DNA of 46,320 nt from Ruminococcus sp. (GTDB lineage: Bacteria; Bacillota; Clostridia; Oscillospirales; Ruminococcaceae). Of the stretch, positions 8,370 to 17,356 are shown piece after piece (position 1 is the first letter of the stretch; every line of letters starts with the position of its first letter). Both the position numbers and the translations under genes were made by a program. The notes under the pieces are model-generated. The model did no database searches. It was not told where the DNA came from and saw nothing but the letters and a program-made list of their open reading frames with translations. The DNA lies in assembly GCA_017450925.1 (NCBI GenBank), contig JAFSSS010000051.1:1-46320 (forward strand), read 5' to 3'.

Positions 8370-8642
8370 ATGACAGATATTACAGGGGTACACAGTCTGA
8401 TACTTGAGAACCGCTCACGGCTGGAGCTGACGGGGGTAACGGATGTTGACCGCTTCGACGAGCAGGAGATCGCACTTTTCACCCAGCAGGGAGAGCTGAC
8501 CGTCCGCGGCAGCGGGCTTCACATCAGCGAGATGAGCGTTGACCGGGGAAAGCTTTCGGTAGAGGGCGAGGTAACGGCGCTGATCTACGGCGACAAGGAC
8601 AGAAAGAAAAGGCTTTCGTTTTTCGGAAAGCTTGTGAAATAA
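8370..8642 (+). CDS. yabP: Sporulation protein YabP (YabP/YqfC family)
   Basis: A 90-residue protein with the YabP/YqfC pattern: a strand-rich fold opening HSLILENRSRLELTGVTDVDRFDEQ and continuing LHISEMSVDRGKLSVEGEVTALIYGD. In Bacillus, YabP is a sporulation protein made in the mother cell. GGAGGA before the ATG at 8370 sets the start; an in-frame extension to 8325 lacks a ribosome binding site. It is followed by yabQ after one base and then divIC and yabR, the same order as in Bacillus subtilis. This is strong evidence for an endospore-forming ancestry. Confidence 0.93.
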   Translation: MTDITGVHSLILENRSRLELTGVTDVDRFDEQEIALFTQQGELTVRGSGLHISEMSVDRGKLSVEGEVTALIYGDKDRKKRLSFFGKLVK

Positions 8643-8643
8643 G

Positions 8644-9126
8644 ATGACAGAGCTGCTTTACATGACGGATGAAAATGTCTTTCCGTTAAGGCAGTCGGCG
8701 GCCTTCGACCACGAGACCTTTGCCTGTGCCTGTCTGCTGGGGATAATACTCGGGGCGGTGTATGATACCATACGCGCGGTCAGACGGGGAGCCCGCCTCG
8801 GCAGGGCGGCGGAGAACCTTTCGGATTTCTTTTACACGCTCTTTTTCTTCTTCTGCTATTTTATCCTATCGGCGGCACGGACGGGTGAGCCCCGGCTGTT
8901 CACCCTCGCGGCGATGCTGGCGGGCGCTGCTGCGGAGCGCTTTACTCTCGGAAGGCTGCTGATGCTTGTGTTTTCGCATATATCAAGGCTGTTCAGAAGG
9001 CTTTACGACCGCACCCTCGGCAGGGCAATTGCTAAAATTATACAAATAATCAAGTCCCGATTTGTTAAAAGTAAATCTAAATTGAGAAAATTTCAAAAAA
9101 ACAGGAAAAAGGTCTTGAAAGTGTAA
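8644..9126 (+). CDS. yabQ: Spore cortex biosynthesis protein YabQ
   Basis: A 160-residue membrane protein with the YabQ layout: an amphipathic N-terminus, then CACLLGIILGAVYDTIRAVRR, a second membrane segment (LFFFFCYFIL), a third (LFTLAAMLAGAAAE) and a fourth around LLMLVFSHI, ending in a very basic tail. YabQ is required for spore cortex formation in Bacillus. It starts one base after yabP ends, so the two are co-transcribed. The promoter of the next gene begins inside its last codons. Confidence 0.9.
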   Translation: MTELLYMTDENVFPLRQSAAFDHETFACACLLGIILGAVYDTIRAVRRGARLGRAAENLSDFFYTLFFFFCYFILSAARTGEPRLFTLAAMLAGAAAERFTLGRLLMLVFSHISRLFRRLYDRTLGRAIAKIIQIIKSRFVKSKSKLRKFQKNRKKVLKV

Positions 9127-9143
9127 ATATTTTGTTGTATAAT
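9115..9143 (+). promoter_or_regulatory. Sigma-A promoter of divIC, overlapping the end of yabQ
   Basis: TTGAAA at 9115 and TATAAT at 9138 are 17 bases apart. It gives the division gene expression independent of the sporulation pair. Confidence 0.75.
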
Positions 9144-9192
9144 ATATTAGGTTCATTGGGTCATTACGATTTCGGGAAAGGAAGTGCGGGAT

Positions 9193-9525
9193 ATGGCAGA
9201 GCAGCAGGCTGAAGTCAAGCAGGAACGCAGGTCTCACAGCAGGTTTGGTCACTTTATCGCCTTTGCCGCAGTCCTGTGCTTGATAATCTATGCTATTTTC
9301 AACATCATTTCCCAGCAGGCACAGATCGTTGAGCTGAAAAAGCAGAGCGAGGCTCTTGCTGCGCAGATCACCGATCAAGAGCAGAAGAACGACGAGTATA
9401 TCCGTCTGCTGCGCTCGGGGGATGAGGCTGAATACATGGAAAGAATAGCTGTGGAGCAGCTGGGGTATGCTTATCCCGGTGAGCGCCGCTTCTATATCGT
9501 TGAACGCAATGACGACGAGAAGTAA
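9193..9525 (+). CDS. divIC: DivIC/FtsB-family septum formation initiator
   Basis: A 110-residue bitopic protein: a short basic cytoplasmic start, one membrane segment (GHFIAFAAVLCLIIYAIF), an extracytoplasmic coiled coil (QAQIVELKKQSEALAAQITDQEQK) and the conserved terminal EYMERIAVEQLGYAYPGE motif. It should act in the divisome with FtsL-like partners. The ATG at 9193, about ten bases from AAGGAA, is preferred over an in-frame GTG at 9184 that touches the ribosome binding site. Gene order yabP-yabQ-divIC-yabR is conserved with other spore formers. Confidence 0.92.
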   Translation: MAEQQAEVKQERRSHSRFGHFIAFAAVLCLIIYAIFNIISQQAQIVELKKQSEALAAQITDQEQKNDEYIRLLRSGDEAEYMERIAVEQLGYAYPGERRFYIVERNDDEK

Positions 9526-9562
9526 AACAATCTGAAGAAAGCAAAGAGGTAAGGAAAAGCTG

Positions 9563-10069
9563 ATGCAGCTCGAGGTAGGTAAAATTTACGAAGGCAAGGT
9601 AACCGGTATCACTAAGTTCGGGGCTTTTGTTGAGCTTGACAAGGATACCACCGGTATGGTACATATTTCCGAGGTCGCTAATTCATTTGTCAATGATATC
9701 AGGGAGCATCTTACGGAAGGACAGGCAGTTAAGGTAAAGGTGCTTTCGGTGGGCGAGGATAAAAAGATAAGCCTTTCTATCAAGAAGGCTCTTCCCGCAC
9801 CCGAGAGAAAGGCTCCCGACCGCCGTCCCGGCGGGGCGCGTCCCCAGCAGGGCAGGCCTGCGGCGCCGGCGGCAAGAAGAAAATTCGAGCGCCCCGAAAA
9901 ACAGGATTTTGCCAAGAACCCTCCCCCGGTATATGATGCCGGTGAGGGCAGCCGTGATGCAGGCTTTGAGGATATGCTTAGCCGCTTCAAGGCCAGCAGT
10001 GAGGAGCGCATCTCTGACCTCAAGCACGTTATGGACGGCAAGAGAAGGAATACCTCGAGAAGAAAATAA
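9563..10069 (+). CDS. yabR: YabR-like S1 RNA-binding protein
   Basis: A 168-residue protein with one S1 domain at residues about 3-72 (VGKIYEGKVTGITKFGAFVEL, GMVHISEVA, GQAVKVKVLSVGEDKKISLSIKKA). It is followed by a long, basic, proline/arginine-rich and probably disordered tail (APDRRPGGARPQQGRP). The final segment, FEDMLSRFKASSEERISDLKH, looks helical; this short motif is common at the end of clostridial YabR-like proteins. It probably binds RNA or ribosomes. It lies 37 bases after divIC and is closed by a terminator. Confidence 0.92.
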   Translation: MQLEVGKIYEGKVTGITKFGAFVELDKDTTGMVHISEVANSFVNDIREHLTEGQAVKVKVLSVGEDKKISLSIKKALPAPERKAPDRRPGGARPQQGRPAAPAARRKFERPEKQDFAKNPPPVYDAGEGSRDAGFEDMLSRFKASSEERISDLKHVMDGKRRNTSRRK

Positions 10070-10075
10070 AATACA

Positions 10076-10115
10076 CGCCGCTTTTCGGTCAACGTCTGAA
10101 AGGCGGCGATTTTAA
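10076..10115 (+). terminator. Terminator after yabR
   Basis: CGCCGCTTTTCGG pairs with CTGAAAGGCGGCG (13 bp including G-T pairs, 7-base loop), followed by ATTTTAATGTT. Confidence 0.7.
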
Positions 10116-10136
10116 TGTTGAGGGGCTGTGCAGAAA

Positions 10137-10811
10137 ATGAAAAGGATAATTGCTGCCATAGCAGCAGCGGCTTCGGCTGCTCTGATGCTCTGCTCGTGCA
10201 TAGGCGGAGCAGCTGACGCAGAGGGCGGCGAGCTTATCAAGAAGGCGCGTGCGGCTTACAGGGAGCTGGACAGTGCAAGGGTGCTGATGACCAATACCGC
10301 CACGGGCGAGGTGGAGCAGGAGTTTACCTTCAAATACGACGAAAAGGACATCCTTATCTACTCCTACCGGGGGAAGAGCGAGAAGAACGAATATGCTCAA
10401 TACAACAACGGTGCCGAGCTTTTCACCTATGAAAACGGCGAGGTGACCTACAAGCAAAAGGGCGACGAGGGATTTGTGCTGTATATGCGGGAGACGACAC
10501 ATCCGCAGGCGGACGAGGGGCTGATACTTTACTCACCGAAGGCGATAACCGAGGCCTCGCAGAAGGAGGAGAACGGCCTGACGCACATTCATCACGTCTA
10601 TGATGTTTCAAAGATAGGAGCCGCCTCCGAAAGCGGGACTGTCACGGCCTTTTCCGCCGAGTATTATTTCAGCGGCGAGGCGCTGCAGTATTTCGTGGAG
10701 ACCACCACTGTCGAGGAAAACGGCGCCGAAAAGCAATATGCCTACAAGGTGGAGATCACCGAAAAGAATGCGGTCGATAAGGTCGAGAACACAGTCAAGG
10801 CGTATGAATAG
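10137..10811 (+). CDS. Putative lipoprotein of unknown function
   Basis: A 224-residue secreted lipoprotein. The signal peptide is MKRIIAAIAAAASAALMLCSC, with cysteine as the lipidation site. The mature part is strand-rich (TNTATGEVEQEFTFKYDE, YAQYNNGAELFTYENGEVTY) and resembles the LolA/LppX-like fold seen in many clostridial lipoproteins, but I cannot name a family. GAGGGG is eleven bases from this ATG; an in-frame GTG at 10128 is only two bases from it. It has its own terminator and stands between the yabR block and the NRPS gene. Confidence 0.75.
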   Translation: MKRIIAAIAAAASAALMLCSCIGGAADAEGGELIKKARAAYRELDSARVLMTNTATGEVEQEFTFKYDEKDILIYSYRGKSEKNEYAQYNNGAELFTYENGEVTYKQKGDEGFVLYMRETTHPQADEGLILYSPKAITEASQKEENGLTHIHHVYDVSKIGAASESGTVTAFSAEYYFSGEALQYFVETTTVEENGAEKQYAYKVEITEKNAVDKVENTVKAYE

Positions 10812-10823
10812 CTGAAAGATGAT

Positions 10824-10856
10824 AAAAAGGAGCGCTTGCCGGGCGCTCCTTTTTTG
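10824..10856. terminator. Bidirectional terminator between the lipoprotein and NRPS genes
   Basis: AAAAAGGAGCGC and GCGCTCCTTTTTT form a 12-bp stem around a 7-base loop, with T runs on both strands. It serves both converging genes. Confidence 0.88.
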
Positions 10857-10869
10857 TGATGAAGGGGAC

Positions 10870-13800
10870 TTATCTGCTGAGGTTGTCGCTGTCGAAGAAG
10901 CTGAAGCCGCCGAGGACGCTGATGAAATCGTCAACATAGCGGTCGTTGCTCGCATTCCAGAAGAAGCCGAGACGGGCAAGCACCTGAGTGGTGTAATGTG
11001 CGGTGAAGGGCAGCTGTACAGCATGGCTGCCGTGTGCGGTGTCCATATAGGCTATCATGCTCTGGAGGATAGCGGCCTTGTCGGGATCCTTTTCGGCCTC
11101 GGACACGGCGGCGGCAAATTCGTCATATTCAACGAAACGGATATCCATGCCGTTTGCGTTCATGCGGCGGATGATGTCTCCCAGCGGGAGGGTGTGGTTA
11201 TTCACTGCGTTGAACAGGCAGCATTCCCTGGGAGTGCGCGCCAGCTTCAGAAATGCGCGGCAGGAAACGTCGATCGGCCCCATGCAGACCTGGTTCTCTA
11301 TCATCTGATAGGGGAAGCAGCCCAGCATACTGTAGGAGCGCAGACGTCCCATGAAGCTGTTGGTAAGGAAGTTGATCTGGAACTCGCCGTCAGACTCGCG
11401 GGCAGCAAGCGTGCCAACACGAATGACCTTGGCATCCAGCCCATTTACCGCCGCTTCAAGCACGGCTCGCTCGCCCATAAGCTTTGAGGCGGTGTACTTG
11501 TTGTCAAGGGTCTGTCCGAAGTAAAGGGACTGCTCGTCCAGCGAGGACTGGGGCAGGCTTTCGGGAGCCTCGGACGTTCCCGCAACGGAGATCGTGGAGA
11601 AGTGGATAAGCCTTGCGTTAAGGCTCCGGCAGAGGCGGATGCAGTTCACCGCACCTCCGATGTTGATGTCCTCGATATCAGTGCCGCTGGAGAAGTGCTT
11701 TACGTTGGCGGCACAGTTGAACACGGTATTGATCGGCAGGCTCTCGAACTGCCGGAAGCTCTCGTAGTCGGTAACGTCGCCGTCCAGCGCTGTGACGCGC
11801 TGATCTATGACGGAGTTGTAGCGGCTGCCGAAATAGTAGAACATCATGCTCTTGATGCGGTCGCCTGCACTGGGGTATCTGCCCTTGCGGATAAGACACC
11901 AGGCGGTGCCGCTTTCCTCGTCAAGATACTGTGCCAGCAGGTGAGCGCCCATGTAGCCGGTGGCACCGGTTATCATTATATTCCCGAGATCGCGCATAGT
12001 GCCGTTCAGGAAGGACTCGACTGTGTTCTTTTTAAGGAGGCCGTTTATCTCGGAGTAGTCGTAGCTGTCGAAGTCAAAGAGGCTGCCGCTCTTGGCTTCG
12101 TTCCCGGCAGCGAAAAGCTCTGCCAGCGCCCGGGGGGTGGTGTATTTGAACACATCACCGTAGGTGACGGGATAGCCGTTTTCCGATGCTGCCAGCACCA
12201 CAGAGGTAACTATCAGCGATGTTCCGCCAATCTCGAAGAAATCATCGGTGGCGCCGACGCGGTCAAGCTTGAGTGCCTTGGCGAAAGCATCGCAGAAAAA
12301 GCGCTCGGCCTCGTTGGCGGGCTCTGTGAACTCGCCCATATTCACCGGAACAGGCTCCGGCAGGCGTTTCAGGTCGGTCTTGCCGTTGGGGGTCATGGGC
12401 ATTTCAGACATTTGCAGGAATGCTGTCGGCACCATGTAATGGGTCAGATGCTTTTTAAGCTCTGCCCGCAGCCCGTCGATATCGACGGGGACATCGGCGG
12501 TGAAATAGGCGCAGAGGTTTTCCTGTTCGTTGATCCTGCGAATGACCACTGCCGCCTTTTTGATATGGGGCTGCGCCTCGATAAGGCCGATGATCTCGTC
12601 CAGCTCGATGCGCAGGCCGCGAAGCTTGACTTGATTATCCAGCCGCCCGAGGATCATGACATTCCCGCCTTGATCCCATTTTGAATAGTCGCCGGAGCGG
12701 TAAACTCTCTCGCCGTTATAGTCGATGAAGCGTTCGGCGGTCATTTTCTCCAGATTCTTATAGCCCCGTGCCACGCCGGTGCCGCCGATAAGCAGCTCGC
12801 CCACTGCGCCGTATGGAGTAAGGTCTCCGAACCTGTCAACGATGTATTCGGTATAGTTGAGCAGAGGTCTTCCCACGGTGATGTGGTCGGCATTTGTGAG
12901 GTCGGCCGCGTTGCAGGAGACGGTTATCTCGGTGGGGCCGTAGGTGTTCATGATGCGGGTAGCGGGGCAGCAGCGGCTGATGCTGTCTCTAAGGCTCATG
13001 GGATAGCCCTCGCCGCCGGACATTACCAGCCTGCAGCGTGACAGCGCCCTGACAAAGGGCTCATATTCCATATACTGTGCCAGACGGGAGGGTGTGGCGT
13101 TGATGCAGTCGGCGGAGTATTTATCCATAAGCTCTGCGAGAACGCGGGGGTCGTTCATCTGATCGTCGCCGGCGAAGATCAGCGTTTTGCCGTTGCAGAG
13201 GGCGGCGGTATGCTCCTTGAAGGACATATCGAACGACACGGTGGTGACTGACAGATAATTCTCGACGCTGTCGCTGATGAACTTCATATGGGGGTTAGCC
13301 GGGTGGGGATAAAGATAATTGCAGATGCCCCTGTGATGCAGCATTACGCCCTTTGGCTTGCCGGTGGAGCCGGAGGTGTAGATCATATATGCCAACTCGC
13401 TGTCGGACATTTTCACATCCGGGTCGGAGGTGTCGCTGCCGGAAAGCAGGTCGGACACATCTATCGCCTTTTCGGCGGGGTAGTCGGCAAGCTTGTCGGA
13501 GGTGGTGATGATGAAGGCTGCCTCGGAGTCGGTGATTATATGGTTGATACGGTCGGCGGGATACTGGGGGTCGCAGGGGATGAAGGCGGCACCCGCCTTG
13601 TTCACGCCGAACATACAGGCGAAGAAGGCAGAAACTCTCGGAAGGAGTATAGCAACGCTCGAACCGACAGTAACGCCTCTGGCGATCAGTCCGTTAGCGG
13701 CGATGTTGGCCTTCTCATTCAGCTCTCTGAAGGTATAGACAGCGTCCTCGGCGATAAGGGCGGTTCTGTCGGGCGTTTTCTCCGCATGGGCTTCAAACAG

Positions 13801-16800
13801 CTTATGCAGCAGGGTAACGGGTATATCCGCCCTTGCCTCGGAGGCAAAGCCCTCAAGCACCCTGCGCTGTCTCTCGGGCATAGCTGTGGCCTCGCGGACA
13901 GTGGCTGCTCCGCCGACGATAAGAGAGACAGTATGGTGCAGCTGCTCCGAAAAATTCTCTGCAACGGTGTCGTCGAACAGCTCGGAGGAATACTGCAGCA
14001 TGAATTTCAGTCCGCTTTTGGTCTTGCGGATGACGATGCCGATATCGCGGCTCATCTTCTGCAGGGGGGTGTCAAAGCTGACCTGCAGCTTGCCGTCGTC
14101 ATAGGCGGAGGGGAAATTCATATAGTTCACGCTGATGTCAAAAATGGGATTGCGGGACTCGTCCCTTTGGCGGACGTATTTCTTAACGACCTCCTCAAAG
14201 GGGAGCTGTGCGCCGTAGGTGACGTTTCTCACAGCCTCGCCCACCGAGCGGATATAATCCGCAGCCGAAAGGCTTCTCACGGGACGGATGCGGACGGGGG
14301 CAGTGTTGACGAACATTCCGATAACGCTTTCCGCTCCGTTGGGACGCATATTCGTGGGGATGCCGAGGACGATATCCTCGGAGGCGGTATATTTGGCGGC
14401 AGTCAAAGCGGCGGCGGAGAAGATAAGCTCAAATTCGGTCACGCCGAAGCCCTTGGCGGCACGGCTTATCTGTGCGGCCTCGCTGCTGCTGTAGGAGGTA
14501 TCTATCTGTCTATCGGAAAGGGGATGCACACGGGGACGCTTGCCCTTGAGGGGAAGGTCGGTCACGGGTATGCCGTCGGCAAACAGCTTGTCGTAGTATT
14601 CAAAGCCCTTGGTGTAGTCGGCAGAGAGGCTCTGCTCGAATATGTCGGAAAGCTCCAGCTCGGGTGGCGTCAGCTCCTCGCCTTTAAGGGCAGAGATAAG
14701 CTCACGGCAAAGCGTTTCGGCAGAGCCGCCGTCAAAGGCGATATGATGCACCGCGATGTGCAGCAGGGCTCCGCCCTCGGGAAGCTCATACACCACCGTC
14801 CGCACCGGGATGCCTGCGCTTAGGTCAAAGGGCTCGGCATAGGCCTCGGACTCACTGCGGGCCTGCTCCTCGGAAAGGGCGGCAGAGACGGTTATCTCCG
14901 GCAGTTCCTCGGTGACTATTCTGACGGGGATGCCGTTCCTCTCGGCATAGCGGGAGTGGAAGGCCTCGTGCAGAGAATACACGGTCTTGACTGCGGAAAC
15001 TATTCCGGCGGTGTCGGCACCCCTGATGCCGAATATCAGATTGAGCAGATATACGGTAGAATCCGGATCCATTTTCTGCTCGATATACATCCCTCTCTCG
15101 TAGGGCGTGAGGGGATAGACGGTGTCACGCTTTTCCTTGCGGGTAAGCTTTTGCGAAACAGCCTTGGTGAGCATTACCCGCTCGATACCCCGGGGAGTAT
15201 CACCGGCGAAGATATCCGCGGTGCGGATGCTGTACTGACGGCATTCGGCGGCTACGGCTGCAGAGCGTATAGAGTCGCCGCCGAGAGCGAAGAAGGAGTC
15301 GTCAGCACCCACGTTCTTCACGCCGAGTATCTTTTCAAAGGCGGCACAGATTGCTTTCTGCATATCTGTTTCGGGGGCGGCGTACTCCGCCTTGAAATCT
15401 CCCGCCTCTGGCGGCAGCAGGGCAGAGCGATCCAGCTTGCCGTTGGCATTCAGCGGCAGTTTGTCCAGTTTGATATAGAAGGCGGGGAGCATATAAGCGG
15501 GCAGCTTGTCAGAGATGCAGGCCTTGATATAATCCCCGTCAATATTTTTGTCGGTAGTGTAATAGGCGGCAAGATAAACCTGTCCGTAGGAGTTCTTATG
15601 GTCTCTTACCGCCGCCTCGCGCACACCCTCGACCGCGCGGATGACTGCCTCGGTCTCGCCAGGCTCGACACGCTGGCCGTTGATCTTTATCATCCAGTCG
15701 CGGCGGTTGAGATAGACTATATCGCCGTTCTCGTTCCTGCGGACGATGTCGCCGGTATGCAGAAGCGTATCATAGCCGTCGCTTTCCTTGAAGGGGTTGG
15801 GAACAAAGGTCTTGGCGTTCTGCTCGGGAAGCCCGAGATAGCCCGAGGCAAAATGCCCCGCAAGGCAAAGCTCGCCCTCCTCGGACTCTCTGCCCTCCTC
15901 GTCAAGTATATATGCGAACACAGACTCGATAGGTCTGCCGATAGGGGTGTTCTCGTATTTCCTGTCGATACGGAAATAGGTGGCCGCACCGCCTGTTTCG
16001 GTCTGGCCGAAGGAGCAGATGATGTCATAATCCTCTGAATAAGCGTCGGTGACTCTCTCGCCGCCCACCAGCAGGCATTTCAGACTTGTGCCGCTGCCGT
16101 CGAAGAGCCGCAGCACCTTGGGGCTTATGAAGGAGTGGGTAACGCCGTATTCCTTGAAGCACTCTGCCAGCATGAAGGGGTCTCTGATGACCTCAAAGGG
16201 CAGCAGCAGGCCGACCGCGCCCGTGTAAAGCGGAGCCCATGCCAGATGCAGCGACACCACAAAGGAGAGAGAGGCGCCGATAGCCTGTACCGCATCTTCG
16301 GAAATATCCGTGATCTTGCAGTAGCGTGTGACAGAGCCCAGCACGCTTATAAAATCATGCAGCACGCCCTTTGGTCTCCCGGTAGAGCCGGAGGTATAGA
16401 TCAGCACAGCGGGTGCGCTGTCCTCCGTGTTAACTGTATCTGCAAGCGGCTCCTCCATTTCTATGCCGCGCATGAACCTTGGATCTATCACAGCGGCAGC
16501 ACCGCAGTTTTCGCGGATGAACTCAAGCCTGTCCTCGGGGTATTCGTCGGACAGCGGAGCATAGGCGGCTCCCGCATACCACACGCCCAGCTGGGCGGCG
16601 AGATAATTGATGCTGCGGGGCAGCTCAACGGTAACAAAGCTGCCGGGGGTCACGCCGAGCCTTACGAGCCTTGCAGCGATCCTGCGGGCGAAAGTGTCGG
16701 CTTCCTCGAAGGTGAGGCTCCCCCCCTCCGTATCCATAAAGGCTGTCTTATCCCGAAAGGCAGAGATGTTTTCCGTGATGACCGAGAGTAATTTATTCAT
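10870..16800 (-). CDS. Two-module NRPS, A-PCP-C-A-PCP-reductase
   Basis: A 1976-residue nonribosomal peptide synthetase. Adenylation domain A1 (about 1-465; YTSGSTGRPKGV 135-146; NANGKLDR 451-458), carrier PCP1 (GGDS, Ser510), condensation domain (about 560-980; HHIAFDG 685-691), A2 (about 1000-1480; YTSGSTGKPKGV 1141-1152; YGPTE 1287-1291), PCP2 (GGTS, Ser1528) and a terminal thioester reductase (about 1605-1970; TGATGYMG 1611-1618, YTASK 1769-1773). The reductase should release the chain as an aldehyde with NAD(P)H. A2 keeps the alpha-amine-binding Asp (1191). In A1 that position is Val181 and the A5 motif is FGQTE rather than YGPTE, so A1 may load a carboxylic acid lacking an alpha-amine. 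GGAGGATTCAGT before the ATG at 16800 fixes the start. No epimerase, methylase or thioesterase is seen. Product: N-acyl amino aldehyde or dipeptide aldehyde (inference). Confidence 0.95.
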   Translation of the reverse strand: MNKLLSVITENISAFRDKTAFMDTEGGSLTFEEADTFARRIAARLVRLGVTPGSFVTVELPRSINYLAAQLGVWYAGAAYAPLSDEYPEDRLEFIRENCGAAAVIDPRFMRGIEMEEPLADTVNTEDSAPAVLIYTSGSTGRPKGVLHDFISVLGSVTRYCKITDISEDAVQAIGASLSFVVSLHLAWAPLYTGAVGLLLPFEVIRDPFMLAECFKEYGVTHSFISPKVLRLFDGSGTSLKCLLVGGERVTDAYSEDYDIICSFGQTETGGAATYFRIDRKYENTPIGRPIESVFAYILDEEGRESEEGELCLAGHFASGYLGLPEQNAKTFVPNPFKESDGYDTLLHTGDIVRRNENGDIVYLNRRDWMIKINGQRVEPGETEAVIRAVEGVREAAVRDHKNSYGQVYLAAYYTTDKNIDGDYIKACISDKLPAYMLPAFYIKLDKLPLNANGKLDRSALLPPEAGDFKAEYAAPETDMQKAICAAFEKILGVKNVGADDSFFALGGDSIRSAAVAAECRQYSIRTADIFAGDTPRGIERVMLTKAVSQKLTRKEKRDTVYPLTPYERGMYIEQKMDPDSTVYLLNLIFGIRGADTAGIVSAVKTVYSLHEAFHSRYAERNGIPVRIVTEELPEITVSAALSEEQARSESEAYAEPFDLSAGIPVRTVVYELPEGGALLHIAVHHIAFDGGSAETLCRELISALKGEELTPPELELSDIFEQSLSADYTKGFEYYDKLFADGIPVTDLPLKGKRPRVHPLSDRQIDTSYSSSEAAQISRAAKGFGVTEFELIFSAAALTAAKYTASEDIVLGIPTNMRPNGAESVIGMFVNTAPVRIRPVRSLSAADYIRSVGEAVRNVTYGAQLPFEEVVKKYVRQRDESRNPIFDISVNYMNFPSAYDDGKLQVSFDTPLQKMSRDIGIVIRKTKSGLKFMLQYSSELFDDTVAENFSEQLHHTVSLIVGGAATVREATAMPERQRRVLEGFASEARADIPVTLLHKLFEAHAEKTPDRTALIAEDAVYTFRELNEKANIAANGLIARGVTVGSSVAILLPRVSAFFACMFGVNKAGAAFIPCDPQYPADRINHIITDSEAAFIITTSDKLADYPAEKAIDVSDLLSGSDTSDPDVKMSDSELAYMIYTSGSTGKPKGVMLHHRGICNYLYPHPANPHMKFISDSVENYLSVTTVSFDMSFKEHTAALCNGKTLIFAGDDQMNDPRVLAELMDKYSADCINATPSRLAQYMEYEPFVRALSRCRLVMSGGEGYPMSLRDSISRCCPATRIMNTYGPTEITVSCNAADLTNADHITVGRPLLNYTEYIVDRFGDLTPYGAVGELLIGGTGVARGYKNLEKMTAERFIDYNGERVYRSGDYSKWDQGGNVMILGRLDNQVKLRGLRIELDEIIGLIEAQPHIKKAAVVIRRINEQENLCAYFTADVPVDIDGLRAELKKHLTHYMVPTAFLQMSEMPMTPNGKTDLKRLPEPVPVNMGEFTEPANEAERFFCDAFAKALKLDRVGATDDFFEIGGTSLIVTSVVLAASENGYPVTYGDVFKYTTPRALAELFAAGNEAKSGSLFDFDSYDYSEINGLLKKNTVESFLNGTMRDLGNIMITGATGYMGAHLLAQYLDEESGTAWCLIRKGRYPSAGDRIKSMMFYYFGSRYNSVIDQRVTALDGDVTDYESFRQFESLPINTVFNCAANVKHFSSGTDIEDINIGGAVNCIRLCRSLNARLIHFSTISVAGTSEAPESLPQSSLDEQSLYFGQTLDNKYTASKLMGERAVLEAAVNGLDAKVIRVGTLAARESDGEFQINFLTNSFMGRLRSYSMLGCFPYQMIENQVCMGPIDVSCRAFLKLARTPRECCLFNAVNNHTLPLGDIIRRMNANGMDIRFVEYDEFAAAVSEAEKDPDKAAILQSMIAYMDTAHGSHAVQLPFTAHYTTQVLARLGFFWNASNDRYVDDFISVLGGFSFFDSDNLSR

Positions 16801-16839
16801 ACTGAATCCTCCGTTCTGTCCGTTTTGATCGACCCCTTT

Positions 16840-16868
16840 ATTATACCACAAACCCCGGGGATATGCAA
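16840..16868 (-). promoter_or_regulatory. Promoter of the NRPS gene
   Basis: On the minus strand TTGCAT and TATAAT are 17 bases apart, about 40 bases before the start. The spacer contains the palindrome ATCCCCGGGG-T, a possible operator. Confidence 0.65.
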
Positions 16869-17002
16869 TATACAAATCTATCGTGATCTGTAAAAAATAT
16901 CCCGCTCGGATGTGCATTGTGCATTGAAGCAAATCGTTTTATACAGCAATTCATATCGAGATCGGGATAAACAAGCTTTTCGGGAAAGTTTTTGTCATGC
17001 TC

Positions 17003-17031
17003 TTGAAATCATGCAGGGAATGTGGTAGAAT
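17003..17031 (+). promoter_or_regulatory. Promoter of the STAS/PP2C pair
   Basis: TTGAAA and TAGAAT are 17 bases apart. It is divergent from the NRPS promoter about 140 bases away. Confidence 0.65.
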
Positions 17032-17065
17032 ATATCCATACTATGAAAGGAAAGGAATGGTAACC

Positions 17066-17356
17066 ATGACAATAACAAAGGAGATAAACGGGAACAGCGC
17101 AGTCATTGCTCTTGAGGGCTGGCTGGATACTCCTGCGGCGGCAGAGTTCAAGGCTGTGCTGGACGGCATCGGGGACGAGGTCACGGAAATGACTATCGAC
17201 CTTGAAAAGCTGGAATACATCTCTTCGGCAGGGCTGCGCCTTGTGGTGGCGGCTCACAAGAAGATGAACGGCGCTCTCACGGTGAAGAATGCATCTGTCG
17301 AGGTGCTGGATGTTTTCAGAATGACCGGCTTTGACAAGCGGATCAACATTCAATGA
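17066..17356 (+). CDS. STAS-domain anti-anti-sigma-factor-like protein
   Basis: A 96-residue STAS protein. The core is MTIDLEKLEYISSAGLRLVVAAHKKM (about 42-67), with serines 53 and 54 in the region phosphorylated in RsbV and SpoIIAA proteins. It would bind a kinase/anti-sigma partner when unphosphorylated. The ATG at 17066 is about nine bases from AGGAA; an in-frame ATG at 17057 is too near the ribosome binding site. Its stop overlaps the next gene as ATGA, so the two are translated together and probably act on each other. No sigma factor or separate anti-sigma gene is nearby, so the final target is unknown. Confidence 0.92.
   Translation: MTITKEINGNSAVIALEGWLDTPAAAEFKAVLDGIGDEVTEMTIDLEKLEYISSAGLRLVVAAHKKMNGALTVKNASVEVLDVFRMTGFDKRINIQ

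Noticed and set aside
13288-14823. Long plus-strand open frame (511 codons) opposite the NRPS, with others at 11602-12684 and 14956-16038
   Set aside because: Antisense shadows of a GC-rich coding frame; low-complexity Gly/Ala/His-rich products, no ribosome binding sites, no known domains.
10870-16932. NRPS frame open to 16932
   Set aside because: The extra 44 codons cross the promoter; the ATG at 16800 has a clear ribosome binding site.
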